Shown here: positions 38,595-51,707 of the stretch, one piece after another | Position numbering within the stretch: position 1 is the stretch's first letter | Layout of the letters: every line of letters starts with the position of its first letter | Program-made: the position numbers and the translations under genes | The notes under the pieces: generated by a model | What the model was told of the DNA's origin: nothing | Seen by the model: the letters and a program-made list of their open reading frames with translations, nothing else | The model's database searches: none | From: Boswellia sacra | Lineage: Eukaryota; Streptophyta; Magnoliopsida; Sapindales; Burseraceae | Direction: 5' to 3' | NCBI GenBank assembly: GCA_013180625.2 | Contig: SNVD02004565.1 | Coordinates: forward strand, 1,178,001-1,242,000 | Length of the DNA stretch: 64,000 nucleotides

Positions 38595-39801
38595 TTTTAA
38601 GTTTGGTTATTAACAACTGCAACAGCTTCCAATCTTCCAGTACTTTTATAGTACAAAAATTCCACAAACAAACAGAAGAGAGGCAAATACTAATTAAACA
38701 AAGCCTTAAATTAATCAACATTTGCATTCATATTAATTAAGTTACATAGAGTATAAACAAAAGGAGGTATCTGTCCAGGTCCTATTCTGATCCATCATTA
38801 CACATTACCTTAAAATCTTCACATTTCGTTTCTGACACGATTTCTTATTAAAGAAAATTTCTTCTAGAGTGTTCAAGCTATAAATCAACAGATAAGATTA
38901 CTAGCGCAGGTGCTTTCAAGAGCAGTGTGAACATAACTAAAAATATAAGATGTTGATGCAGAGGACAAGAAAGGCTAATGCAGATAACGCTAAGAAAAAT
39001 GTCGTATTTAAGACAAACTACGAGTAAATTCCATTGATGATAAACTGGTTAGATAAAGACTTCTGATTGATAGGATGTTTCATCATCTACAATAAGGCCA
39101 ATGACGAAAAGTTGATGCATTTTTTCATAGGGCTATATCCTAGCACAACAGATAATTATTCGAGACATCATTTGCTTATAATCTCATTTACGTACGTAGT
39201 AACTTGAACATAAAAAGTTTCCTTCTTTTATTGGTATGAAGGTAGTGGAACCATAATCACAAGTTTGTGTTTCACAGTTAAATCAAATTCTAGCCACGAT
39301 TGCAACTTTAACATTCAGGTCTCTGGTGGCATCATCTTTTGGAAAAAAAAAAAAAAAAAAAAAAAATTCCGCCTAGATACTTGGTAAACTCAGCATGTTA
39401 ATCGCAACAACATGCTCAATTAGTTGTCATCAATGGCTCAATTGAAGATAACGGTGTCCAAAACATCCGAATTGCTTTTGTTATCATATCAAAGGCGGGA
39501 ATACTTATAAGGACATGACAAATGGATAAATGATGCCTATTTGATCACATTTTAACTTTTTCTTGTATTAATTAGTGACAAGTAGATCACATCAATGCAA
39601 GAATTTTTAGCCATATACATGCTCGGTTTTCACACGTCACATTGTCAAGCTTCCAAGGTTAGAGGGGTCAACAAAACCGAAGAGCATCTGAAAATATATG
39701 ACTGACAGTGAAATGATACTCAATTCTATTAACATTTTTAATCACTTGATAGCCACTAATCAGGGTGCAATTATTGCAGTGGTCCAGTAGAGATTTACAA
39801 T
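38595..39801. other. Intergenic region between lipase A and lipase B
   Basis: Promoter side of lipase A and 3' side of lipase B. A 24-nt poly(A) run at 39343-39366 may be the tail of an old insertion or a simple repeat. No gene seen. Confidence 0.6.
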
Positions 39802-42575
39802 TCATTGTAGCCTAAAGAAAGCCATGAGAGGATCATATACAACTTGCTTAGCATTTTCACCCATGACATAGTCTGCATGAGCATAATCTTCTCTATACAT
39901 GATCACAAGCTTATCCCCATCATGATCTTTGAGGCTATCCAGCAATAATTTTACATCTTTGACATCAGAAAGAGCATCTGCCCCACCATAAGCCAAGAAA
40001 AGAGGAAGATCATTTGGAATGCTGGTCATGTTATATACTGGTGGAATTGGCTGCCCATAGTGTTTCATGTTCTCTTCCTCATCTTCATAGTCATACATTG
40101 TTATGGTTCCTTCTCTGATCACTGTCCAAAAACATCAAAATTAAAACTAGCTCTTCACTAAAAATTCTTGAACATAGTTGATGCCCTGATGGCTAATTGC
40201 ATAAAATTAATCTAATTGTGGGAAACTTACTCTGAGATATGTGGATCATGTTCTTTGTTGCTGTTGCCTGAGGCTCATGGTCTAGAAATACATCTACTAT
40301 GGAAGAGTTTAGACAACAGTTCTGACCTATAAATAGTCGCAGCACTTCTGAATTCAGTAAGAAAGTGAAGGGGATAAATTAAACAATTCGGCATATTTGT
40401 ACCACCTGTGAAAGAGGTCAATAAGTTGGTGCAGTCTACACCTGGTTTGCTGCAGATATCCTTAAGAAGTTTGACTACAGCCTCCCTGTCAAAGAATAAA
40501 CAAGAGAAAGAAAAACAATGTCATGTCTCAGAAAACTAGGACAAACTCTTGCCAACAGGAAATCTTTGAAATGAATTCCTATTTAATTGCAAAACATTTT
40601 GCCAGCTTCTATGTATCATGCACTAAATAAGGGCATTTAACAAATGGAGAAGCATTATCGTGAATGCTTCAAGAATTTATGAAACAGTATCTATAAAGAA
40701 GCAGAATTAGATTTCTACCCTCTTGGATCAAATTCATGAACGCCTAACCAGTATAATCCCTGTTAAAAAAGAATACATAGATGTTCAGAAAATTTTCATT
40801 CAAAAGAATTAACATTGAAAAAGAAAATATTATTAACCTCAGCCAGAAAATCCTCAGCTGCATTTCTAGCAAGTGGAGAGGTCAATTGACCAACATGGGC
40901 AATTGGACTAAGTAAGGCAGCTGATCTCAACATGTTCACAAGCCGATCCTTAGAAAAGGAAGCCAGAGCAATCAAAGTTCCCTGGAAAACAATTTCACAG
41001 GTGTTTGTATCTCAAATTTTCCTTGAAGAAATTTCAAAACAAGTGAAGCTGTAAATGATTTCTGAAAATCACCAGGGAATGCCCAACATAGTGTAGTTTC
41101 TGCCCTGTATGATCATGCACATACTGGAATGCAGCAGGAAGATCATATGCTACCAATTCATCCCATGACCAATTCCAATATTCCTGAAGCACAAGTGAAA
41201 TTTTTTATCACATTTTAAAATTAAATTATGAAGGACACACTTGTGAAACATGCTTTTTGGAAGAGATTTGTCTATAAATTTGTGTTGCTTCATTTAATCC
41301 ACTGTTTCTAAATTGTCATAATTGAAGTGTTGAGTGAATGGTTTTAAACCCAGTCGAAGAGATGCATAAAAATCTAGTCACTCCTATGCGATTTTACATA
41401 TCCTGTAACAATCGAAATTAATCTTAGACACTAAAAAGTTCTACGAAAAACAAAAGTGTCTTACTAATTTATTTATTAGACACAAAGAACTCTTTAAAGA
41501 ATCAAATGTCTTACAAGTTTTCTTCATCATCCAATTCTATAACACTTTTTTTGCATTAAAAAAGTAAAATAGAATCTTTTTTATTACATTAAACCAACTG
41601 TTCTATTTTTTTATAGAAACAGAAATAGAACACTTTTAAGTCTTAAGGGGCTTATAACAATTCAAGAATATTTGAGTTTATTTTCGTTAGCACAAAACAG
41701 AATTAAACAATTAGTATTTTATCTATGCTTTAACATCATAAATGCATCATATAATTGGCGGGGATAACTAACATCTTAAGAAAAACGATATTATAACGCA
41801 TTTTGGAAGCATAACAAGTTCTTTTCTAATTTGTTCCACACATTTATTTTCTCGTACATACATTTCCTCAACAAAATGTATCAAAATACGATGACTAAAA
41901 TAAGCAGAATGTCAATAGATTAGAGAAACATACTGGGTCATTTGGCGTGAGTGATATGTGCCCACGGCTATACTTGGTCCCGCGTGTGTTGGCAAGCCAC
42001 ACATCGTATCCATTATCTGCCAAGAGGAATGCCAAAGACTGTTCTGGAGGTAGTAGCAGCCATGTAATTGCATCCTGCCACCACATTGCAGCTTGTTGCA
42101 TCAACAACACTGTCAAAATCTACAAACCTCTCCGTGATAAATCCAGACAATAATTTAGAAGAAGAAGTTACTAACCATCAAAAGACCATGCTGCAACAGA
42201 ACCGGTGGCTTGTTTCCTGATGCTCCACCTGATCGCCCCGTTGGAATTCTCTGCATGCTGAGAATGTAACCATCTTTTGTAGTCACCTAAAACACATTAA
42301 AATACCGTTGCAGCAAATAACTAATCAGTACTCAACATGAACCTTATAACTTAAAAGTGAAGAAGTACTAATGCATTTAGACATGTTACTTTATGTTCTT
42401 CACAAACATAGCTTTGTGTCTGGACCATTGATGCACAAATGCCGTCATTGGCCCTTTTTGTGTTCAATGCATCAATGCCATCCTGAGCTTTCGCTGAAAG
42501 CAACTTTGTTCTTGTGCCAACTACCGACCCACAGAAAAGAAACACTACAACTATGGAGCGTAATCTGTTGGCCAT
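39802..42575 (-). CDS. Triacylglycerol/acid lipase copy B (intact)
   Basis: Secreted or vacuolar alpha/beta-hydrolase lipase related to Arabidopsis MPL1 (At5g14180, aphid-inducible). Exons in transcript order: 42575-42390, 42286-42176, 42074-41934, 41183-41073, 40981-40838, 40759-40719, 40485-40406, 40326-40231, 40121-39802; 409 residues, phases consistent throughout. The signal peptide covers about residues 1-20. The oxyanion region is LLQHGLLM (residues 92-99). The nucleophile Ser182 is in GHSLG, formed across an exon junction; predicted acid Asp352 in GGADALSDV; His385 in YAHADY. A lid-type insert lies between, and paired Cys (NCCLN) are conserved. It has one more intron than copy A, before VTTKDGYILSMQRI. 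This is the best-preserved member with copy C. Confidence 0.95.
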
Positions 42576-43853
42576 CTTAATTTTTGTTGTTTCTTGCACC
42601 AACAACCTCTGGTACAGCAGCTTTAATACTAAGAAAATGGCACATAAAAACGAAACCGAGTATTCACATGGAAAGGTTTTGGAAAATTTTTTTGTCAAGT
42701 GATTAGCTTACAGTTTAAACAAGAAATTTGGTCGGGCCTGTCTTCCTGGATTAACAAATGAAAAATTGATGAAATTTAATTAGATTTCTTCGCTGCCACG
42801 ATGTCACAATAGTACAAAAAATCTTTCCTAGTAGAGGTGGTCTGGCCGATGCGGCAAATATATAAGCCAAAACATGTACACTAAGAAATGCCCTTCTGTA
42901 ACAGTTTTCTTTTGTCTCATTTGTAAAAGCTGTTAATGTAGCTCCAACAGAAGCATAGAAAACTAAGACCATCACCTTCTCTTCATGAATGATGGAGTCA
43001 AATTCACTTTCCTTATTAGTCATTGCCACGATAGGAGTAAATTTGGGGATTGACTTCTAATTAGTTAATCAGAATTCAAAGAGATAGATGATAAATATAG
43101 CAAATTTAGGAAGGTTTTATTAGAGAATTAAATACTCAGGTTACCTTATATTTACAAGCTTAAGCATTTAGAAAATAGCATATTGTAATATAGTATCAGA
43201 GCCTTGAGGCTCGATCTGGTCCACGTCTATATGATAGAGCATATTAGAAAATTAAATATTCAAACTCACATATATAAATTTAAGCTTTTAAAAAAGTGAC
43301 AAACTCAACAGGTTTTTTTTTTAAATTCATTAGCCTTGTAGAAACTCCGAGTGTTTAACAAAAAAACTAACCCGATAAATAGAGTTGTCAACCCATTATA
43401 AACCCCTTTTAACCATCTAATATGAGACCCGATACTCTCTTTGCTTTAATTATTTTGCAGTCTCATTCTACAATGCATTGAGAACTTCAATAGATTAGCA
43501 AAACTGATGCACAAAATTTCCCCGAAGAAGAGCTCTCAAAGAGTGGTCTAATCACTCCTATTACAATGTTTAAGCCAAGGTTCCTGCTAAAACGATTCCC
43601 TGAACCTTGATAATAACTTGCATATTATCAACTCATCTCAGGTCTAGGATCAATTTTGGAAAAGTTGGAAGAAATTTTCTTGATTAAAATTACTTGACAT
43701 ATAATATTAGATTGGACAATTACAATAAGTATTATTAAGTTTTGATTTAATTTAAGCGCAAACGATTACGTATTTTTTATCAATTACATACTTGAAAATG
43801 ATGATTTGAATAGTGAAAATATTATTTGAAAACAACTTTAGAGATTTGTGTAA
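42576..43853. other. Intergenic region upstream of lipase B
   Basis: Holds promoter-proximal sequence shared with other array members (GCCAAAACATGTACA near 42870 resembles sequence near 51085 and 54125) and a repeated lipase 3'-flank block at about 43350-43620. TAGTATCAGAGCC near 43192 resembles a retroelement primer site but is isolated. Confidence 0.55.
43350..43620. repeat. Lipase 3'-flank repeat, copy 1 (orphan)
   Basis: Shares GTTGTCAACCCATTATAAAC, TGCAGTCTCATTCTACAA, AAAATTTCCCCGAAGAAGAG and AAACGATTCCCTGAACCTTG with copy 2. Copies 2 and 3 sit about 240 bp 3' of lipases C and D; this copy has no lipase beside it. Confidence 0.8.
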
Positions 43854-43858
43854 TATTC

Positions 43859-46159
43859 AAATTTTAATATTTACGTTATTTAAGTTATAGTAAGGGTATA
43901 TATATATGTCTATATATATAAATTTATTATTATTCTATTTAGGAGTACACTTATACCTGTTACCAATCAGTCCTAGGGTATAAGTTAGCTACTATATAAA
44001 TTAATTTTTAAGCATTATATCATTTACATTTGCGTTCAATTAGGGTTTTGAGTGTAAGCGGCGGTGAGAGTAACTCAGCGTACTCAATTTACGGTAAGTG
44101 AGAATTTTAATTTCATTAGATTGAGTTATTGATTAAATAAAATATTTCTAAATTAGAATTTTATTGTATGTTCAAGGAATTTTCACGTTAAAGTAAGATT
44201 AGAAGTATTGATCAGAATACAACTTCCCGTAATTCATTTGATAAGAGGTAAGAATTTCACTATAACTCTGTTTGATTATATTTTGAGATATTATTTTATG
44301 CTAAAAATTAGATTCTATATACGTTAAAACATATTAGGTTGAAGTGATTGATTACTATTTATGTTACAATATTGAATATTATATTGTAAACAGAAGTTTA
44401 ATTAGAAGTATGTATATATGCTGATTCCATGAATTTTAATCTGTGGAAAATTTAAATATTTTAAGTCAATATTTTTATTACGGTTTCAAGACATGAAAAT
44501 AGATATCATAATTTTTTTTTCTGTCAAAATCGTGCATAATACTATTTTATAAATATTTTTGAATCTGGTTTTACATGCTGAAAAACTAAACTGTGAAAAA
44601 GTCATATTTGAATTCATGAATTTTATTTCTGACCAATGCGTCTCCAAAAATTTTGAAAATTTTTATGCTGGTTCATTTATATGTTGACAATGATTCTATA
44701 AATTTTCGTAATTTTATGTCCAGTATTTAATTTTATAAAAATCATCGAAGTGAGCTGACTCACAGATTTGTTCAGTTTGACAGTTTTCTGGTGTCTGAAG
44801 AATTAATTCAATTAAAATACTTTTTGCTAATAAATGTCTACATAAAAATTTGTGGAACATCATATCCATGTCTTGTATACATATGTAAAATTTTAGAGTC
44901 TTTGGTATAAGAAATTTAGAGATAAAATTCGTAGAATAATTACTATTCAGATTTTAGGCTTCAACCGTTAGAACAGTTTAGAGCTGAATTTAACGATATT
45001 ATTGGTTTAATTATTTTTTTTTAGGATTTTTCGATCATTTGAATAGATAGAAGTAGAGTTATTTGATCTGGATTGGAGGTAAGTGATACTTATATTAGTG
45101 TGTCTTATTTTGACAAGTACGAAATATTTATGATTCCGACATGCAAGATTTATGTATTCTTTTACAAAATTTGAAACTATGTTACATAATTATGTTTTAA
45201 GGCATTCAATTATATTTTCAGATTTATTTACATAGGATGTTTAATAAAACAAATAATTTATTTAGAAATGTTTAATAAAACAAATAATTTATAACAAAAA
45301 TTATTGATAAATTACCAAACCATTTTATTTGCAATTATCTCTAAATACAGAATGTTTTATTCAGTTCTTTTTCTAAAATTTCTTATAATTTATTTAACTT
45401 CCATTTTAAAGTTTTTGAACTGATATATGAATTTCACATCCATAATTATTATTATTTCTAAGACTTATTTAAGTATCCTATGATTTATAATGATTTTGAA
45501 GCAAACTTGACATTATAAATTATGAATTTCTGGCTCATTGTCCGTGGTACTCAGTATGTTATGTTTGATATGATATGGTTCCAGCTGGATATATGTTTTG
45601 TTGTGCACAAATATGATATTATATGTGTGATCGTAATTCGATCCTATGATAAGTTATGACTGCGTGACATGAGCTGTTTTGAAGTTGTTTGTTTTCTCTT
45701 ATGAATTTGTTTTAAGAGACTTCTTTAATATGCTTTGATAAGTTTCATTATGTTATAATTAAGTTTTATGTAAATTATTATGATACTATGAAATTTATTA
45801 TTATTTCTATGTTTTACTAGCATACTAATATACGTATTACTTATTGAGTTGACGGCTTATTCCTCGTCACCTACATTTTTGCAGATTATGCCTCGTAGAT
45901 ATAAGACTTGTTGGATAGAATGATTAGAGCAGTTTTGGAGATCTTTGCTTTTAGCGCGAATAAGAATGTTGCTACATTGTAGTTTTGTTTTAGAACTCGA
46001 TTTATTATATTAGCTTTGGTTTGTAATAATGGGATCATTTTTATCCCTAGAGTTTAATAACTTATTTGGATAATTTGTGGTTTAATATTTTTAATAACGA
46101 AGTTAGTTGCACTCTGATTTTGGTATGTGTATATCATGTGCCTCATTCGGGGTGTTACA
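43859..46159. mobile_element. Probable solo LTR of a second retrotransposon (2301 bp)
   Basis: Begins TGTAATATTC and ends GGGGTGTTACA, giving 5-bp inverted termini (TGTAA/TTACA) of the kind found on plant Ty3/gypsy LTRs. It is flanked by ATTTG at 43854-43858 and 46160-46164, a 5-bp target duplication. There is no ORF, no second copy of the ends inside, and no primer site or polypurine tract within, so a solo LTR left by recombination fits best. A TATA-like CTATATAAAT lies near 43991. Lineage is not determinable by eye. Confidence 0.7.
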
Positions 46160-46164
46160 ATTTG

Positions 46165-48545
46165 ATTGATGAAAAATGCATAATCGTTCTTCATTTAAAA
46201 TTAAGTCGAAACTCCAAGGTACTTTTGTAATTGTCTCATATTGGGTTGTTTCAAAATCAATTCTCTATAATTGCACATTATACAAATTATCATAGGGTTA
46301 AGCTTGGTCAATTAATGTTACTCTTGCATAATTTCCAGGAACCTTCAAAGACTAACAATTTCATGAGTACGTCCCATGAAAATGAAATAGGCCTCAGTCA
46401 ATTAATTAAAGATTCTAATAACTAATTTCGCCGGAAATTCGAAAGACACATAATTTAATGAGCGGGTCCATTAACAAAGCAGACTTCAGGTCAATTAAAA
46501 GATTTAAATCTCTCAAATTAACCTTATTCCTCACTTTTCAATGTTTCTTCAGTCTAACTGAAAAGTCTGAAGTCGAGCAAAGACTATTCCATCATGGATC
46601 ACAGTTCTTTTTATTTGTTACGAAGATTAGTTTCTATATATAGCAGTTTAATTGTGTTTATTTATGTATTTTGAGTTTTTATTTTTCAAAATTTAGAAAG
46701 AACATATGGTTGATTTTTAATTTTTTTCGAATTTTGAAAATGATATATGATTCATATTGATTTAAATGTATTGATAAATGTTTGTTTTCAAAAAATAGTA
46801 CTTTGAAAATGTTAACAAACTTGTTTATTTCAGAGTTTGTATATCAAAACACAATCCAAAATGCATTATTCCGTTTACTGATAAAATTAAGCCACTAAAG
46901 TCATTTTTTCTTTTGGAATAAAAGCGAAAGCACACTTATAAAGAAAATGGAATTGTGCGTAAGAATGTTATCAATATCATTCTAATTTCTAGTGTTCTAT
47001 TTTTTTCTTTTTTCTTTTTTTTTTTTTTGGGTAAAGCACCAAAGTTAAATGCTACATATGAGTCGTCTCCTCATCTTTTTTTTTTTTTTTTGAAGTTTTT
47101 AGTAATCTAAAGGTAAGTGGCAATTCTAAAATCGTATGGTCAATGTTAATTTAACCAAGTAGAGTTCAAGTCGTCGTAAAGATTACTCAAACTTCCAGGA
47201 ATCTTGAAGACTTATAATAATTTCACGTTCATAAGTTGGTACCATTAAGAGACTAGACAATTAAAAAGCTTTTTCTTCTAACCAGGTCTCCTTTGCAGTT
47301 ACATAAATGAAGCACAGTTTTCTCAGAGTAATTGACAAGTCTGAAGTCAAGCAATGACTGAGAGTTTCTGACTCACTTGTTTTGAGAGTGATTGATTCTA
47401 TGGAGTGGTGGGAACATCTAAAATGTTATCTTCAATACCTTGAATGATTTTCTTTATCTTAATTTTGTTTTAAATATTTTCTATCATGTTATATCTTAAT
47501 TATTTATTGTTACAAAATTTTTTAATATTTATTTTAAGTTATATTAGGAGTTTACATATTTACTTCTTGCTTTAGAACTCTATCTTGCCCTTTTTTTTCT
47601 GAGGTGAAATAGTTACTATGATAACTTGCTATTCTGCCATTGAAATGCTAACAATCGCTTCAGTCCAGGGCAGACATAGTACTTGGACATAAGTGCAAAT
47701 TTTTTGGACCAAATCGCCTTGGCGTATTACTGGATTTGGAAAAAGCATTAGAACTACTTGAAATATATGCAATTGCAGTAGGGCTGGGAGGATAATGATA
47801 ATCAATTGGAAAATTTTTCTTATCCGGGGCATCATCCTATCATATGAAACCTCTTTGGACACTGTTGTTTTAATCATCCAAGTCATTAATTACAAACTGG
47901 CTCTATTAAAAATAAGTTAGTATCAGGTTAACGAACAAATCAGATGCATCATTTAGTGTCAGGACCCATTGGATATGCATCTTACATATGTGCTACATTT
48001 GCAGAAATTTGCAATAGAGATGAAAAAGACTCAAGTATTTAACCAAAAACTAACCTGGTAGATGAAGTTGTCAACCCATTATAAACCCTTTTAACTGTCT
48101 AATAAGAGACTTAATATTACTTTGCCTTACTTGTTTGCAGTCTCATTCTACAAGGTACTTTGAGAAGTTCAATAGACTAGCAAGCACAAAATTTCCCCGA
48201 AGAAGAGCTCTGAAAGAGTGTTCTAGTCACCACCATTACAATGTTTAAAGCAAGTTTCTTGCTAAAACGATTCCCTGAACCTTGATAATAATTTAGTTAT
48301 CTGAAAATGATATCAAATGAAGTCCAATGAGACATCAAGATGTATGAAAACCATAAAAAGGATTTCTTCGTGTAATTTTCTTGATTTTATTACAACCATA
48401 TCAATTGATTTTATTACAACCATATCAATTATCATGACATGAATTCCGAAAAATATAGCTCTGCCATTCAGGTACTCTTATTAACATACAAGTCATTGCT
48501 GCATTATTAATCAGACAACTTCAGGAAGGTAAACATCTTGCTCCT
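46165..48545. other. Intergenic region between solo LTR and lipase C
   Basis: No gene. Two diverged copies of a 300-bp sequence, around 46300-46640 and 47170-47400, share ACAATTTCA... and AAGTCTGAAGTC(G/A)AGCAA motifs. Lipase 3'-flank copy 2 lies at about 48034-48296. Confidence 0.5.
48034..48296. repeat. Lipase 3'-flank repeat, copy 2
   Basis: Matches copy 1 along its length, and copy 3 (51359-51476) over its second half. It lies 250 bp downstream of the stop codon of lipase C. Confidence 0.8.
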
Positions 48546-50752
48546 TCAGTGAGCCTTTAAGAAAGCCATGAGAGGATCATAAACAACTTGCTTAGCATTG
48601 ACAGCTATCAAAAAGTCTGCATGACCATATTTTGGTATGTACTGCACCACCAGCTTGTTCGGAACATGATTTTTCAGGGTCTCCAGCAAGTGCTTCACGT
48701 CTTTAACATGAGAAAGAAGGTCTTGACCTCCATGGCTTAGGAAGAGAGGAAAGTCAGTTGGAATGCTTTCCAAGTTGTATGCTGGAGGAGTTGGCTGCCC
48801 ATAGTGATTTCTGTTCTCATTGTCATCATGGTAATCAAACATTGCTATTGTTCCCTCAGTGATCACTGTCCAAAAATGCAAACATAAAATTGGGAAAACA
48901 AATCTTAATGAGAAGCTAATCATATAATTATTGAAGTGCCAAGTAGAACTTGTTACCTTATATATTTAAGGAGTTGTTTTTTCAAAAATAGCCTTTGTTT
49001 GTGTTGCAGGGATGCAGGAACACTTACTCTGAGACATATGGATTATGTTCATCATGGCTGATGACTGAGCCTGCTCGGCCAAGGCAGCTGAAGCGGAAGG
49101 GTCTACGCAGCAGTCCTTGCCTGCAATTATAATAATATTCTCAAGTTTGTATGGAAGATTAACATTTCCAATTCTAGGTGCCACTAGCAAATAAGTAACA
49201 TGCAAGCTACCTGAGATAGCAGCAGCTATAGCACCTAAGTTACTGCAATCAATATTTGCACGATTGCAGGCATCCTCAATAAGTTCGAACGCAACCGGCC
49301 TGTTAGATTGGGAAGCAAATGAAAACTGAGTTGCACTACAAATTTGGTGAGAAATTATAGCGTTTTTCAGTGGGCAAGCACGACTACAATAGCAACATAA
49401 GTATACATATATATTTCAAGCATCGCATGCAATTGTTTTTAGTTTTTGTTTCCATGCTTTGTGCATCATGCAGTGACGGTGCAGGAAAGGCAGGATGAAG
49501 CGATAGTTGAATTTTTACCCTCGAATATTAAATTCACCGAAAGCTAACCAGTAGGATTCCTGTCAGAAGATAAAAGACCAATACACATATTGTAAGAGTT
49601 CTATCCAACCGCATAATCAACACAGGTAGGAGGAGGCAGCACTACTTACATTGGCAATTACTATTTCAGCGCCAGCTCTAACTAGTCGGGAGCCGATTTG
49701 ATCCAAATAAGATATTGGTGCAAGCAAGGCAGCTGATCTCCACATTTCTAACTGTTGATTCTTGGATAAAGCAGCCAGAGCCATCAAAGTTCCCTACAAA
49801 AGAATTTTAAACTCGGTAAACTTCACTATATGCTAATGAAATTAATATGCTAGAGCTAGTTGTGGAATATGCCAAATTCACCTGTGAATGCCCAACATAG
49901 TGCAGTTTCTGTCCTGTCTCATTGTATACATACTGGAACACAGCAGAAAGATCATATGCTACCAATTCATCCCACGACCAGAGCCAATAATCCTAGAAAC
50001 CAAAGTAAAATCTTTAATTCAATATATAAATAAATAAATAAATAAATATATATATATATATATATATACATATATCGACCGAAAGTAAAATAACAACTGG
50101 AAAGTAGAAAACAACCGGACTATGAGGACTAAGAGATGTATGTCCATTGCTATATATGGTTCCACGTGAATTGGCAATCCATACATCAAAGCCATTATCC
50201 GCCAAGAGGAAACCCAAAGCTTGGTCTGGAGTTAAGTCGAGCCAACAAGCTCCATGCTGGCGTCACAGGGTTACAATACTAGTCTTAGTTTATCGGTACT
50301 TGAAATTGCCAGAAAACCAAACACGTGTGTCTCAGTTTAATCAGTTACTAACCGCTAGTAGTCCATGCTGCAAAAGAACTGGAGGCTTATTTCCTGCTGA
50401 CCAACCAGACATTCCCGCTGGAATTCTCTGCACGCTGAGAATATAACCATCATGTGTAGTTACCTGAAATTGATCAAAATTTCATTCACATTGCTGTAAT
50501 CAGTAATCATAAACCTCAAAGCTTCTTCATAAACAGAAACAATAATGGATTGAGGCATATTACTTTATGTTCTTCACAAGCATAGCCTTGTGTCGTGACG
50601 AATGTGCTGCAGAAACCATCATCAGCCGCTGGGGTTATTGCAGCAAAAGCAGCCTGACCTTTAACTGGAAATAAATTTGTTCTAGTACCAACTGCTGATC
50701 CACAGAAAAGAATCACTAGAGATACCAAGTTTAAAGTAATTGCCACTGCCAT
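48546..50752 (-). CDS. Triacylglycerol/acid lipase copy C (intact)
   Basis: Paralogue of copy B with the same nine-exon plan: 50752-50564, 50463-50353, 50256-50116, 49992-49882, 49793-49650, 49559-49519, 49299-49211, 49120-49028, 48865-48546; 412 residues. Signal peptide at about residues 1-22. Predicted nucleophile Ser183 lies in GHSQG, where the other copies have GHSLG; acid Asp355 in GGQDLLSHV; His388 in YGHADF. Exon 7 is 9 bp longer and exon 8 3 bp shorter than in B. TATAAATA on the gene strand (50799-50806) lies 50 bp before the ATG, so the leader is very short. All splice sites are standard and no stops occur. Secreted lipase; substrate not known. Confidence 0.95.
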
Positions 50753-51707
50753 CTTTGTATGTTATGCGTCCTGCTCCACAGCCGGCAAATGTTCCGGGTA
50801 TTTATAGTGGTGAAAAACCAAATAGAAATTGAAACATAGTAGAACAAGAAACCTTAAACATCTTTGTCATCAGATTCTACTAGTGATATAAACAAGGCAT
50901 CTGATGGGGGCCTGGGATGTCCTGGTGTCATGAATTAAGAATTAAACTGGATGACCTTAGATTTAATCAATTATCAAATGCCATTATTCCGTATTACAAC
51001 AAGAAATTCCGGATCTTTTTTCCCTCTTTCGGCCATTTTTGTCCAGACTGGTGATCATTTTTATGTGGCGAAATTGTAAGGCCAAAAAATCGCATAAAGA
51101 AGAAAACATGTACTCTGTCACTAAATTCTTTGAGATGTTGATCGCATATAATGTCAAAGTTTCCAACTGTTCATGCTGTTTCGACTACGAGATTGTCAAA
51201 TTCAATTCCGGATTATCAATTGTGGAACTTTGTTTCATATTCACCCCCAGTGAACCAAGCCATTTCTCGGGCTTCATAGCGGTATGCTTCATTCAAACTC
51301 TATCTTAGATTGATCATAGAGCTTGACAGATACTTGGTGCCGTTTAGTTTTGCTCTTAAACTGATCTACACAATTTTCCCAAGAAGAGCTTTTAAAGAAT
51401 GGTCTAGTCACTCCTGAGATCATGTTTAAGTCAAGTTTCCTGTCATAATGATTGCCTGAAGCCTCGATAATAATTCAGTTATCTAAAACAGTAAATGATT
51501 CCAAATGAATATCCAATAAGACATTAAGAGGTATAAAAACCATAAAATGGTTGCTCCGTGTAATTAGGTAATTACAACCATATGATGTGAGTTCCTGAAG
51601 ACATAGTTCTGCTATTCAGGTATTCTTTTAATATGCAAGTCATTGCAACACTAGTATACAAGGAAAACTTGATCAGACAGCTTGATGAAGATATACAACT
51701 TGCTCCT
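50753..51707. other. Intergenic region between lipase C and pseudogene D
   Basis: Contains the lipase C promoter and lipase 3'-flank copy 3 at 51359-51476. No separate gene. Confidence 0.6.
51359..51476. repeat. Lipase 3'-flank repeat, copy 3 (partial)
   Basis: Diverged match to the second half of copies 1 and 2 (AAGAAGAGCTTTTAAAGAAT and following). It lies 230 bp 3' of pseudogene D. Confidence 0.7.

Noticed and set aside
43186..43200. TAGTATCAGAGCC resembling a tRNA-Met primer-binding site
   Set aside because: No LTR ends or pol sequence next to it; the solo LTR starts 650 bp away with its own boundaries.
44040..44055. TTAGGGTTTTGAG resembling a telomere repeat
   Set aside because: A single unit inside the solo LTR; not an array.
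47629..47886. 85-residue ORF on the minus strand
   Set aside because: No domain, no promoter, and within a region of repeated non-coding DNA.
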